A stretch of DNA of 10,945 bases from an uncultured Lachnospiraceae bacterium (GCA_958422845.1 CATZPU010000018.1:1-10945); one strand, 5' to 3'. Shown: positions 1-8,751, numbered from the stretch's first letter. Numbers and translations: made by a program. Notes: generated by a model not told the origin, from the sequence alone.

Positions 1-1058
1 GGCAAGCCATTCTGCACATGAAAACCGTGCCAGATGTAATTCAGGATATTAAACGCAAAGCTGAATACCAGAAGCGCGCAAAGCGCAAAATGTGCCAGAC
101 GTTCCCGAATTCGGATTTTTTTATCAAGCAGATATAAAAGCGCCAGTACGACCGTCAGCACACCGCAGTATACATTCAGTCCGATCTGTGAGCTGGAGAT
201 ATTGACCGGCTCAAGAAACGCCAGATGATTTTCCAACAGGTCGGCAAGTCCCTCATAAAATTTGACCACGGTCGGGAACGTATTGCCCTCCATCGATTCG
301 GAGGTCGCAAGCCCCATAAATGCCGGAACGAGCATCAGCGCCGCCATTCCTCCCGACAAAAGCGCGTACCACGCAAAGCTTAAGCAGCTCTTTCCCACGT
401 TTTTCCAATTGATCGACCTGCTTGAGATCCACCGCACCAGAAAATACAGGCAGGAAAAAATGCACAGCATGAAACCGATATAATAATTGCACCAAAGCGC
501 ATAAAACAGGGACAGTCCGAAGAGCCTGCCGCTCTTTCCCTGCGTGATCCGCTCGATCCCCATCATGATAAGCGGAAGCATCGCGATGCTGTCAAGCCAC
601 ATCAGATTGAAATAATAGCCGAGTATGAAGCTGCTAAGCCCGTATGCCATACCGAACACGACCGGAAGAAAGCGCTGCTCCTCATTGCGCTTATGCAGAT
701 ACCACGAAAAGCATCCGCTGCAAAGACCGATCTTAAGCAGGATCATAAGATCCATAAAATCACAGACGTTCTCCTTCGGCACAAATGCAAGCAGCAGATT
801 TACCGGACTTGCCATATAATACGCGATCGTCGACCAGAAATTATAGCCAAGTCCTCCGGAAAATGAATACAGCAGCGACTCTCCCTGCGCAAGCTTGTCC
901 TGCAGATCCGTATAAAACGGCAGATACTGGTGCAGAGAGTCAATGATAAGCAGTGTCTTATCGCCAAACGGCCACAGCCCCAGACTGATAAATCCGATCC
1001 CTGCCGCAAGAACAGATAAAAAAAACGCAGCAAAAAAATACCTTGAAAATTTTTTCAT
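1..1058 (-). CDS. yfhO: YfhO-family polytopic membrane protein (N-terminal 352 residues, 3' end outside window)
   Basis: This frame is open from ATG at 1058 down to the left edge, giving 352 complete codons; the 3' end is missing. YfhO-family proteins usually exceed 800 residues, so less than half is visible. Residues ~5-28 form a first hydrophobic segment, followed by an extracytoplasmic loop with IIDSLHQYLPFYTDL (Asp40, Gln44, Tyr45), a hallmark of the family. Many further hydrophobic segments follow, and the visible part ends with WHGFHVQNGLP, also typical. YfhO proteins have a GT-C glycosyltransferase-like fold; in Bacillus subtilis YfhO acts with CsbB in lipoteichoic acid glycosylation at the membrane. 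A comparable envelope role here is inference, as Clostridia carry many paralogues. The ATG overlaps the addA stop codon (ATGA), and a GGGAGAGGA-type RBS lies about 10 nt upstream inside addA, so translation is probably coupled to addA. The start is well supported by the N-terminal MKKFSRYFF followed by the transmembrane segment. Confidence 0.88.
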   Translation of the reverse strand, partial: MKKFSRYFFAAFFLSVLAAGIGFISLGLWPFGDKTLLIIDSLHQYLPFYTDLQDKLAQGESLLYSFSGGLGYNFWSTIAYYMASPVNLLLAFVPKENVCDFMDLMILLKIGLCSGCFSWYLHKRNEEQRFLPVVFGMAYGLSSFILGYYFNLMWLDSIAMLPLIMMGIERITQGKSGRLFGLSLFYALWCNYYIGFMLCIFSCLYFLVRWISSRSINWKNVGKSCLSFAWYALLSGGMAALMLVPAFMGLATSESMEGNTFPTVVKFYEGLADLLENHLAFLEPVNISSSQIGLNVYCGVLTVVLALLYLLDKKIRIRERLAHFALCALLVFSFAFNILNYIWHGFHVQNGL

Positions 1059-4000
1059 AAAATAATGTCCTCTCCCAGATGAAACGAGTAAATGATCCTG
1101 TCCTTTACGTGACAGCCAGTCAGACGCGAAAGCGCTAAGGCATAATAATCCAACTGAGCGCGGTACCGCCCGGAAAGTTCCTCCGGCGTTCTCACACGAT
1201 CCGTCTTATAGTCGAGAACCGTGATCTGCCCGTCCTCGATAAAATAAGCGTCGATGATTCCCTGAACCAGCACCGTTTCCTGCGGGTCCCAATCCTCCCG
1301 TATCCGGTCTGCGGATACGCCGAGCACAAACGGACGCTCGCGCCAGAGGCGCCCCGACAAAGCCGCGCGCTCCATTCTTTTCCCGCTTTCTGTCCCTAAA
1401 AACGTTCTGATGTCGTCAAGACACAGCGTCTTCCCTTCTTCTTCGGACATTTTACCACAACTTATCAGTTCTTCCAACTGTATTTCCAGCTCATCTTTCT
1501 TAGAATAATCTAAATTTTCCATAAAGGTGTGGTATGCCGTACCTCTTTGTGCCCCGTGAAGTATCTCCTGTTTCTCCCGAAACGAAGGCAGCAGCGGGAC
1601 GACCGTCTCAGGGCGGTACAGCTCCTGCGCGTCTTCTTCCTCAGGCATCTGCGACAGTTTCTTAAGCTCTGATACAGACAGCTTTCCGATAATCTCGGCA
1701 TCCGCCTCATACGGATATACGGCTGCAAAAACGTTTGCCAGATACGCGCGCGTCTCTTCGTCAAAGCATTCCTGCACAGGAAGATGCATAAGCTGTGCAA
1801 GACGTACTGCCTCGTCGCTTCTCTGACACGTCTCCTTCGCCGCTTCTTCCTCTTCGCATACGAGCTGCATGGAGAAATGGGACTCTTCCGGAAAAACGCC
1901 GTCCTCAAGGCCATGCAGCAGCGCCGGAACGATCCAGTCAAGATAGGTCGAAGCCGCGGACAGACCGGAGTACGGCAGCGTTTCGCCCTCATACAGCGCG
2001 TCCGTCTGCCATTTACTAAGTCTGCTCTGCGCATCGCTCACACATCCGGTCAGGATCAGCTTTTCTTTCGCACGCGTCAGCGCGACGTAGAGCACGCGCA
2101 GCTCTTCTCCGAGATTTTCCGCCGTCGTTTTCTTCTGGATCGTCTTTTTCAGGATCGACGGCTGCCGTGTACGAAGCTTCGTATCCACATAATCACATGC
2201 AAGACCAAACTCAGGGTGCATCACCACCTTGCTGCGCACATCCGACTCATTGAACTGCTTGCCAAGACCGCTGACGAACACGACAGGAAATTCCAGTCCT
2301 TTGCTTTTATGGATACTCATAATGCGCACCGTATCGTCCGCCTCTGCTCCCGTATTTGCTTCTCCGTAGTCCACCTCATATTTTTTCAGATTTTCAATAT
2401 AGCGTACAAAATGATACAGACCGCGGTAGCTTGTCGATTCGTATGTGATCGCCTTTTCGATAAGCATATCGAGATTTGCCTTTCTCTGGCTGCCTGCCGG
2501 AAGCGCCTGCGCGTACGCGCCGTATCCGGTCGCCTCCAGCATCTCCCAGATCAGAAGATGCACAGGCGTATGCGCGCATTTTGCACGCAGCCTGTCAAAT
2601 ACTTCAAAAAATCCGTCCAGTCTGCTACAAAGCTCTTTATCCTCTCCGCATGCGCGGTATGCCTGCACGCAGTCGTAAAAATACCGCTCCTTGGAATGGC
2701 TTCGGATCATCGCCAGCTCTTCATCTGTGATGCCTCCGATCGCGCTTCGCAGCACTGCCGCCAGCGGAATATCCTGCACCGGATTATCAAGGATCTGCAA
2801 ATACGCCAGTACGGTACGCACCTCTGCCGCAGAAAAATATCCCTTCTGAGAGCCTGTAAAGCAGGGAATCCCCATATCGCCAAGTATCTCTCCAAAGACC
2901 TCCGCCCATCCGCTCACCGTGCGCAGCAGTATCACAATATCGCCGTACCTTGCCGGACGATACTCTCCCGTCTCCTTATCGAGCACTCCCTCTTTCCCGA
3001 CGATCTCGCTTATCCTTCTGCCGACGAGCCGCGCTTCCGCCTCCTGCTTCGTCTGCGTCTGTGCTTCCAGAAGCAAAAACTCTGTATCAAGAAATTCTTT
3101 GCCCTGCGGCCGCTTTGCAAATGATGCGCCCGGATAAAGCGCGGCGTCGCTGTCATATTCGATTCCGCCCAGCCCCTCCGTCATGATCTGCCGAAACAGA
3201 TAGTTGACGCTGCCAAGCACCTGTTCCCTGCTCCTGAAATTTTTATGGAGATCGATCCGGCAGGAAGTATCGTCCTGCTCATTTTTATACGTCCTGTATT
3301 TTTCCATGAACAACTCAGGCCGCGCCAGACGAAACCGGTAAATACTCTGCTTCACGTCCCCGACCATAAACAGGTTGTGTTCCTTTCGTCCGCGTCCGCT
3401 GACACTCTTTAGTATCAGCTCCTGTACGAGATTGCTGTCCTGATACTCGTCGATCATGATCTCCTCAAACGTCTCTGCATATTCCGCCGCCGCGGCTGTG
3501 GGAACTGCCTTTCCATCCTGAAGCCTTACGAGCGTGCGCAGCGCAAAATGCTCCAGATCACCGAAATCCAGAATGTTTTTTTCTGCCTTTCGCGCAGCCA
3601 GACGATCCATAAACGCTTCCGTAAGCTTTACAAGCTCACGGATATGCTCCCCGCTTTTGGCGTATTCTGCACGCAGTACCTCCGTTTTATCATAATAATA
3701 CTGCTGACGCAAAGAAGCGAGCGCGTCCTTCATCCCTGCACGCAGCTCTTGCACAAGCAGCTTCTTTTCTTCATCGATGGACTCGTCCTTTTTCCTTCCA
3801 AGCGCAGTATAAGACGGCATACCGTCAAATGCCTGCGCATATTCCGCATAGGAAGACGCGCTTTGCAGCTTTTCCAGAATCCGCAGGTCGTCCTCCAATG
3901 CCTTCAGATACGGATACGGCCCGTCCGGTTCTTCACAGATACCGATCGCCCTTCGTATCTGCGCATCCGCATCCGCAAGGATCTTCGCCGTATCCTCTTC

Positions 4001-4744
4001 TATGTACGCGATCCACTGCGCGCTGTTTTCTCCAAACTCCTCCGGCACTTCTTTTTGTACAGACTTATTTTGGCATCCCTCTATGATTTCGGAATTCAGA
4101 TACGCATCGTCCGATCCGACGTTTTCCGCTTTAGAGTCCGGTCTCGGATACATACGGCAGCAGCCCTCCAGCCACTCTTTCGGCCATGGCTGTCCGAGCG
4201 CATAGTGATAGATGGAAAGTACCGTATTCTCTATGATCTGATCGCTTTTTCCCGGTGCGAAGCCCTCGATAAATTCATGAAACGATTCATCTGCATTCTC
4301 ATACGCTGCCGCGACCGTCTCATGGACTGTCTCCTGCTCCAGAAGCGTTATCTCCCCCGTATCTGCAATGCGAAATGCAGGATCGATCCCTGCGATCTGA
4401 AAATGATTGCGCAGTACGTTCAGGCAAAAGCTGTGGATCGTCGTGATCTTCGCATTGTGGACCAGCACAAGCTGACGCTGCAGATGCACATTATCCGGCT
4501 CCTCTTCCGCGCGCCGCTCCAGAGCCTCTCTGATACGCTCCCGCATCTCTCCTGCCGCAGCATTCGTAAATGTTACCACAAGCAGCCTGTCAATATCGAC
4601 CGGCTTCTTCTCGTCTGTAATAATAGAAAGAATTCGCGCTACGAGAACGGCTGTCTTTCCTGAGCCTGCCGCAGCAGAGACAAGAATATCACGATCCCGC
4701 GTATCGATGACTTTTTGCTGTTCCTGCGTCCACTTTACTGCCAT
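1055..4744 (-). CDS. addA: ATP-dependent helicase/nuclease subunit AddA
   Basis: A full-length 1229-residue AddA, close to the B. subtilis protein (about 1230). It is the motor and nuclease subunit of the cytoplasmic AddAB complex, which unwinds and resects double-strand breaks for RecA-dependent repair. Residues in order: Q-motif WTQEQQKVI (5-13); Walker A AAAGSGKT (24-31); motif II DEYQD (432-436); GDVKQSIYRFR (462 on); NFRSREQV; IHKSKGLEF around Gly816; and motif VI LYVALTRAKEK with Arg891. This is a complete UvrD/SF1A helicase set. The C-terminal PD-(D/E)XK nuclease has His1072 (GTAYHTF), Asp1165 (GIIDAYF), Asp1178-Tyr-Lys1180 (LDYKTD) and the QLDYYA helix, so the nuclease should be active. 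The start ATG lies 10 bp inside the end of addB, with GGAGG 7 nt upstream (4752-4756) within addB coding sequence. This indicates translational coupling. Residues ~195-250 are a charged, low-similarity stretch, a region I cannot assign to any motif. Confidence 0.98.
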   Translation of the reverse strand: MAVKWTQEQQKVIDTRDRDILVSAAAGSGKTAVLVARILSIITDEKKPVDIDRLLVVTFTNAAAGEMRERIREALERRAEEEPDNVHLQRQLVLVHNAKITTIHSFCLNVLRNHFQIAGIDPAFRIADTGEITLLEQETVHETVAAAYENADESFHEFIEGFAPGKSDQIIENTVLSIYHYALGQPWPKEWLEGCCRMYPRPDSKAENVGSDDAYLNSEIIEGCQNKSVQKEVPEEFGENSAQWIAYIEEDTAKILADADAQIRRAIGICEEPDGPYPYLKALEDDLRILEKLQSASSYAEYAQAFDGMPSYTALGRKKDESIDEEKKLLVQELRAGMKDALASLRQQYYYDKTEVLRAEYAKSGEHIRELVKLTEAFMDRLAARKAEKNILDFGDLEHFALRTLVRLQDGKAVPTAAAAEYAETFEEIMIDEYQDSNLVQELILKSVSGRGRKEHNLFMVGDVKQSIYRFRLARPELFMEKYRTYKNEQDDTSCRIDLHKNFRSREQVLGSVNYLFRQIMTEGLGGIEYDSDAALYPGASFAKRPQGKEFLDTEFLLLEAQTQTKQEAEARLVGRRISEIVGKEGVLDKETGEYRPARYGDIVILLRTVSGWAEVFGEILGDMGIPCFTGSQKGYFSAAEVRTVLAYLQILDNPVQDIPLAAVLRSAIGGITDEELAMIRSHSKERYFYDCVQAYRACGEDKELCSRLDGFFEVFDRLRAKCAHTPVHLLIWEMLEATGYGAYAQALPAGSQRKANLDMLIEKAITYESTSYRGLYHFVRYIENLKKYEVDYGEANTGAEADDTVRIMSIHKSKGLEFPVVFVSGLGKQFNESDVRSKVVMHPEFGLACDYVDTKLRTRQPSILKKTIQKKTTAENLGEELRVLYVALTRAKEKLILTGCVSDAQSRLSKWQTDALYEGETLPYSGLSAASTYLDWIVPALLHGLEDGVFPEESHFSMQLVCEEEEAAKETCQRSDEAVRLAQLMHLPVQECFDEETRAYLANVFAAVYPYEADAEIIGKLSVSELKKLSQMPEEEDAQELYRPETVVPLLPSFREKQEILHGAQRGTAYHTFMENLDYSKKDELEIQLEELISCGKMSEEEGKTLCLDDIRTFLGTESGKRMERAALSGRLWRERPFVLGVSADRIREDWDPQETVLVQGIIDAYFIEDGQITVLDYKTDRVRTPEELSGRYRAQLDYYALALSRLTGCHVKDRIIYSFHLGEDIIL

Positions 4745-7700
4745 GGTAATTCCTCCGTTTCTCCGCTTTCTGCTCTTGGCGCAGCCATTTCTTCCTGTTC
4801 CTCTTCCTCATCTGCCTCCTGCGCGATCTTTTCCCACACTTCCTTTTTAGAGAGATCCGCCAGACGTTTCTGGCTCATCCCCGGAATTTTGCGGTCGAAT
4901 CCGCAGACATCCGAATAAATGCAGTAATCGCAGGCAGTACGCTGTTTATCTGCAAACGGCTCCGCCGCGATCACACCGTCGGCGATCTCCTGTGCCATAC
5001 GCTTCATCTTATGCGCCGCAAATCTCGATATCTGTTCAAACTGCTCTGTAGATACGGCGCTTGATGCAGCTTTTAACGATCCGTCTTTCTTAAGCCCTGC
5101 CGGTATCACGAGAGAATCGCCTGCGATCTCGCGGTCCAAAAGACGCAGTACCTCCATATCGCCATTTAAGACACCGTCGGGACGCAGCTTCTTCAAAAGC
5201 TTCTCCTGTATCTCCTCCGGCGAAGCATCCGCATCCTTATCTAGCACCGGATCGTCAAGATGATAGTAAAAAATCCCTGCCGGAATGACCTTTTTATCCG
5301 CATGAAGCCTGCGCTCCATCTCAAGCGCGGCGTTCAGATATACGACAAGCTGAAGCTGAAGCCCGTAATACAAAGAAACGGGATCAAATTTCGTATTTCC
5401 CGACTTGTAGTCTACGATCTTTACATACACACAGTCCGGCGTATCTGCGGTATCTACCCTGTCGATCCTTCCCTGCAATCGGATTCTGCCTGTTTTTCCA
5501 AACCGTACGTTGACTGATTCCAGATCGCCTGCTTCCGCAAAGGACACCTCAAACCCGACCGGCTTAAATTCGCCTGCCAGAAGCTGTCTGTGAAGCGTCC
5601 ACACAGTCCGGCGCAGGATACGCTTGATACGCGTGATCGTATATTCCTCCCGCGCGCTTCCATGCAGGACTCCGTCCCCGTATTCTGCGGCGATCTCCTC
5701 TACGCACGCATCGATCAGACGCGCCTGCTCCTCCTGACTGATCTCATTCCAGTCCGTATTCTGTGCCTGTAATCTTCTGGAAAACAGCTCCATCGCGCGA
5801 TGGAAAATGATTCCCAGATCAGCCGCCTTTACACCGTACAGCTCCCTCTCGGACAAATGCAGGCCGTACATGGCAAAATGCGTAAACGCACAAGCGGCAA
5901 ACTGCTCCAGACGCGTCACACTGTTTACCATCACTTCCCCGTATAATTCCTTCGATGTCTGATACGACAGCCGCCCCTGCATGCCGCGCAGAAACGCAGC
6001 CTGCACAAGCGTTCTCACCCGATCGCGGTACGCTTCATCCTGAAGATACGAACGGTAAAGCTCCATCCATGCAGGATCTTCCGCTCCGCCGCGCAAGTCC
6101 TGCAGACCTTGCGTCAGATACAAAAGTCCGTTTTTCTTCGACGTTACCTGATAAATATCCGTTCCGCTTGGTTTTTCCGAAATAACCGGAATCTGCGGAA
6201 ACATTTTTTGCAGCAGAGCCGCCAGATACGACGGACGCATCGCGCTTCCGTCACCGCCGCTTGCGCACCACGACAAATACAGCCGCTGCGACGGCTTTGT
6301 GAGATTCTGGTACAGATAAAATCTCTGAATGTAGCTGTTCTCTCTCACGGAAGGGGCAAGCTCTATCCCTGTCTGCCCAAGCACCTCGCGCTCCATATCA
6401 GACACTATGCCGCCTCCGTCTCCGCGCGCAGGCACCCAGCCGTCATTCAATCCGAGGAAAAACAAAACTTTTACGTGCGCAAGTCTCGACCGTTCAATAT
6501 CTCCCACCTGCACCTGATCGATACCGGGCGGTATAATGCCGACGCTCGCATCGTCAAAGCCCGCGTCCAGAATTTCCGCAAACTCCTGCAGGCTGACGAT
6601 CTCATCACCGAGCAGCTCGACCATCTCATCAAGCAGCGCGATCAGTATACTATAGATCTGCGCGTATTCTCTCGCTTCCTCTCTCGCTCCTTCCTGCAAA
6701 AGCATGATCTCGCGATCCTTAAGCTGCTGCTGAATACCGCATTCCTCCAAAAGCCCGTACAGCGTCTGCGCGTAATGGAGAAGCGGCTGCTCCTTTTTAC
6801 CCATCTTTTCGGCAAACGGAAGCAGCAGATCTGCCGCCTGCGCACGGTATTCATTGCACTGCTGCAATTCCTCCGGTGTCATGCCGCCCGTCAGGTACGT
6901 CCATTCCTTTCCCCATTTGCCACGCCCGCGTATTCCGGCAGCCAGCACATAATTTTCCAGACGGTCGACAGCCTCCATAGGGATTCCCGTCATTCCGGTC
7001 CGCAGCAGACGAAATACCGTCTCATACGACAGATCATTCTGCACCGCCTGCAGTGCGCCGCGGATAAACTCCAGACACGGATTCAGCAGGATATGCCTCG
7101 TCTCATCAAGAAATGCCGGAACCTCATACATCGGAAATATTTTTTTCACGTAATGACCATAAGCGCCCATATTTCCCGTGATCACCGCAATATCACGATA
7201 GCGCAGATCCCCTTCCCGAACGAGACGGCAGATCGTGCGCGCCGCAAAATGCACCTCCTGTGCCGGATTGATACACGTATGGAAAGAAAGCTGCGCATCC
7301 TCCTGCGATCTTCCTGCCGGATCATTCTGCCCCTCTTCGTTCCGGCGGTATACACTGCGTTTTTTCCGAAACAGGTTCTGCTCCAGATGGTACAGCTCTC
7401 TTTTGCCGCAAAATCTTGGCAGGCAGTCTTTTCCGAGGATCACAGGCTCATCGATCGATGATACGCGCCGCGCCGCCTCGCTAACGCTTCGGATCAGCTT
7501 TCTGCTCGGCGCAAACAGCTCATGCTCCTGAATCTCTCCGTAAATATTTTCACGGCCATCTATCGTCACGGTGATCCAGATATTCGGACAGATCGATAAA
7601 AGCTCCTCAAGAACTTTTAGCTGCGCGGGCGTAAAGCCTGCAAAGCCGTCAAGCGCAAGCACGCTGCCGCGAAGAAGCTGCGACCGGTCCGCCACGCTGC

Positions 7701-8253
7701 AAAGTACGTCGAGCAGCTCCTCCGGCTTCATGAACTTTTCTCTCTGGTAGTCCAAAAAGGCGCGGTACAATATCTGTATATCTTTCAGCTTCGCATGAAG
7801 CAGCGGCCTGTTTTCGACAAACCGGATCATCTCCTGCAGCTCAAAGTCTGTAATCTCATACTGCATCAGCTCTGATAAGACAGACTTCACCTCTGAGATA
7901 TAGCCCGGTCTGTTCATCCGCTTTCCAAGCACCTGAAGCTTTTCCTGCTGTTCGATCGCAACCTTTCGCAGCATCAGATTTTTTCCCGTCTCGGTGAGCA
8001 CAGTCCTGCGGTCTGCCCCGACCTCTTCAAAGATACGGTGCGCCAGACGGCGAAAGCTTAAGACATCGATATTCATGATCCCTCTGTCAGGATGCAGCAT
8101 GACAAGGTCTTTCTGCGTCTGCATCGTGAACTGCTCCGGCACGATCACCATATAATTCCGCTCCGGATGCTTCTGCGATTCCTCAATAACCTTCTGATAT
8201 AAAAAATGGGACTTCCCACTTCCGGAATTTCCCATAATAAACTGAAGCGACAT
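4735..8253 (-). CDS. addB: ATP-dependent helicase/nuclease subunit AddB
   Basis: A full-length 1172-residue AddB, near the usual ~1166. It partners AddA, supplies the second nuclease domain and, in B. subtilis, reads Chi. The N terminus holds a Walker A, GNSGSGKS, at residues ~8-15; the other helicase motifs are degenerate, as is normal for AddB. The C-terminal nuclease shows His818 (IIFHRAMELF), Asp931 (QGRIDRVD), Asp948-Tyr-Lys950 (IVDYKSGN) and the LQLQLVVYL helix. The four cysteines of the iron-sulphur cluster are present: Cys788 (FAACAF), then Cys1108, Cys1111 and Cys1117 (CDYCIYSDVC). This C...CX2CX5C spacing matches AddB, where the 4Fe-4S staple secures the nuclease domain. The protein ends in an acidic tail (ADEEEEQEE, about 1147-1155). 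The start ATG is preceded by AAGGAG with a 5-nt spacer. It is the first gene of an addB-addA-yfhO operon transcribed from a promoter at 8324-8353. Confidence 0.98.
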   Translation of the reverse strand: MSLQFIMGNSGSGKSHFLYQKVIEESQKHPERNYMVIVPEQFTMQTQKDLVMLHPDRGIMNIDVLSFRRLAHRIFEEVGADRRTVLTETGKNLMLRKVAIEQQEKLQVLGKRMNRPGYISEVKSVLSELMQYEITDFELQEMIRFVENRPLLHAKLKDIQILYRAFLDYQREKFMKPEELLDVLCSVADRSQLLRGSVLALDGFAGFTPAQLKVLEELLSICPNIWITVTIDGRENIYGEIQEHELFAPSRKLIRSVSEAARRVSSIDEPVILGKDCLPRFCGKRELYHLEQNLFRKKRSVYRRNEEGQNDPAGRSQEDAQLSFHTCINPAQEVHFAARTICRLVREGDLRYRDIAVITGNMGAYGHYVKKIFPMYEVPAFLDETRHILLNPCLEFIRGALQAVQNDLSYETVFRLLRTGMTGIPMEAVDRLENYVLAAGIRGRGKWGKEWTYLTGGMTPEELQQCNEYRAQAADLLLPFAEKMGKKEQPLLHYAQTLYGLLEECGIQQQLKDREIMLLQEGAREEAREYAQIYSILIALLDEMVELLGDEIVSLQEFAEILDAGFDDASVGIIPPGIDQVQVGDIERSRLAHVKVLFFLGLNDGWVPARGDGGGIVSDMEREVLGQTGIELAPSVRENSYIQRFYLYQNLTKPSQRLYLSWCASGGDGSAMRPSYLAALLQKMFPQIPVISEKPSGTDIYQVTSKKNGLLYLTQGLQDLRGGAEDPAWMELYRSYLQDEAYRDRVRTLVQAAFLRGMQGRLSYQTSKELYGEVMVNSVTRLEQFAACAFTHFAMYGLHLSERELYGVKAADLGIIFHRAMELFSRRLQAQNTDWNEISQEEQARLIDACVEEIAAEYGDGVLHGSAREEYTITRIKRILRRTVWTLHRQLLAGEFKPVGFEVSFAEAGDLESVNVRFGKTGRIRLQGRIDRVDTADTPDCVYVKIVDYKSGNTKFDPVSLYYGLQLQLVVYLNAALEMERRLHADKKVIPAGIFYYHLDDPVLDKDADASPEEIQEKLLKKLRPDGVLNGDMEVLRLLDREIAGDSLVIPAGLKKDGSLKAASSAVSTEQFEQISRFAAHKMKRMAQEIADGVIAAEPFADKQRTACDYCIYSDVCGFDRKIPGMSQKRLADLSKKEVWEKIAQEADEEEEQEEMAAPRAESGETEELPWQ

Positions 8254-8275
8254 ACCTTCTCCTTTCGCAGCCCGA

Positions 8276-8294
8276 CATTTGCCTGCGGCAAATG
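8276..8294 (-). other. Hairpin in the addB 5' leader
   Basis: A perfect 8-bp stem (CATTTGCC paired with GGCAAATG) with a 3-nt loop lies in the predicted 5' untranslated leader of addB, about 22 nt upstream of the start codon. No U-run follows it on the minus strand, so it is not an intrinsic terminator. It could stabilise the 5' end of the mRNA or modulate ribosome access. The sequence shows only the pairing; a function is conjecture. Confidence 0.5.
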
Positions 8295-8323
8295 CAGCTT
8301 CTCTAAAGTTCTACCTGTCTTTT

Positions 8324-8353
8324 AGTATACCGCAAACGGGAATCCATTGTCTA
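8324..8353 (-). promoter_or_regulatory. Predicted sigma-A promoter of the addB-addA-yfhO operon
   Basis: Reading the minus strand, TAGACA (8353-8348) and TATACT (8329-8324) are separated by 18 bp. This is one mismatch from each of the TTGACA and TATAAT consensus boxes, with acceptable spacing. The expected transcription start is near 8317, leaving a leader of about 64 nt before addB. It is the best promoter-like pair I see upstream of addB on this strand. Its -35 box is 9 bp from the edge of the upstream palindrome at 8363-8386, so that AT-rich site falls where an UP element would lie. Confidence 0.65.
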
Positions 8354-8362
8354 CTGAAACAG

Positions 8363-8386
8363 CTATTTAGAATTTTTTCTAAATAG
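8363..8386. promoter_or_regulatory. Palindromic operator O1 (predicted SdpR-type repressor site)
   Basis: A perfect inverted repeat with 10-bp arms: CTATTTAGAA at 8363-8372 and TTCTAAATAG at 8377-8386, separated by TTTT. It ends 3 bp before the -35 box of the sdpR promoter. The same 10-mer recurs as the left half of the second palindrome downstream of the -10 box. AT-rich dyads of this kind are typical targets of dimeric ArsR/SdpR winged-helix repressors. Assignment to the adjacent regulator is inference from position and repetition. Confidence 0.7.
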
Positions 8387-8389
8387 TTC

Positions 8390-8418
8390 TTGACTCCCAA
8401 AAATACGCATGCTATATT
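8390..8418 (+). promoter_or_regulatory. Extended -10 sigma-A promoter of the sdpR-sdpI operon
   Basis: TTGACT (8390-8395) and TATATT (8413-8418) are separated by an optimal 17 bp, with TGC directly before the -10 box forming an extended -10. The expected start is near 8425, giving a leader of about 54 nt. The promoter sits exactly between two palindromes, so both ends would be blocked by a bound repressor. A strong promoter under tight repression fits an inducible immunity operon. Confidence 0.8.
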
Positions 8419-8427
8419 TACAATATC

Positions 8428-8449
8428 TATTTAGAAAATTTTCAAAATA
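8428..8449. promoter_or_regulatory. Palindromic operator O2 (predicted SdpR-type repressor site)
   Basis: A 22-bp dyad, TATTT-A-GAAAATTTTC-A-AAATA, symmetric except for one A/A mismatch on each side. With the preceding C, its left half (8427-8436) is identical to the O1 half-site CTATTTAGAA. It covers roughly +3 to +25 of the predicted transcript, where a bound repressor would block initiation. Its dyad centre (8438.5) is 64 bp from that of O1 (8374.5). Confidence 0.7.
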
Positions 8450-8478
8450 ATTTTAAACTGTTTAAAAGGAGGAATAGT

Positions 8479-8751
8479 ATGAGCTTTGCAGAAACGTTTA
8501 AAGCGCTCTCCGATCCCGTCCGACGCGAGATCCTGATGCTTCTCCGACACGGCTCGCTCTCAGCCGGAGAGATCGGAACACATTTTGACATGAGCGGCGC
8601 GACGATCTCCTATCACTTGAGCATCCTGAAAAAAGCAGACCTGATATGGGAGAGCAGACAGAAAAATTTTATCTATTACGAACTGAACACCTCAGCGGTA
8701 GAAGAGATCATGCTGTGGCTGTCAAATCTGAAAGGAGATACGAAAAAATGA
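8479..8751 (+). CDS. sdpR: ArsR-family winged-helix autorepressor, SdpR-like
   Basis: A 90-residue DNA-binding protein with the compact ArsR/SdpR architecture. FKALSDPVRREILMLL (7-22) forms the first helices. SAGEIGTHFDMSGATISYHL (28-47) is the helix-turn-helix, with the recognition helix at about 39-50. KNFIYYELNTSAVEE (62-76) is the beta-wing and the start of the dimer helix. The usual metal-sensing ELCVCDL segment is replaced by SLSAGEI and the protein has no cysteine at all, so a metal-sensing role is unlikely. It closely resembles B. subtilis SdpR, which represses the sdpRI operon until SdpI sequesters it at the membrane. The RBS AGGAGG (8467-8472) lies 6 nt before the ATG. The stop overlaps the sdpI start (ATGA), so the two are co-translated. 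The flanking palindromes O1 and O2 support autoregulation. The SdpR assignment rests on the paired SdpI gene as well as the sequence. Confidence 0.88.
   Translation: MSFAETFKALSDPVRREILMLLRHGSLSAGEIGTHFDMSGATISYHLSILKKADLIWESRQKNFIYYELNTSAVEEIMLWLSNLKGDTKK

Noticed and set aside
1784..3124. A 446-codon open frame on the plus strand opposite addA
   Set aside because: It is antisense to unambiguous AddA coding sequence and its translation is rich in Arg/Cys/His with no recognisable domain; it is a shadow caused by codon bias.
6109..7461. A 450-codon open frame on the plus strand opposite addB
   Set aside because: Same reason: antisense to a confidently assigned AddB, with no domain and a composition typical of a shadow frame. 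The 371-codon frame at 3548-4663 was rejected likewise.
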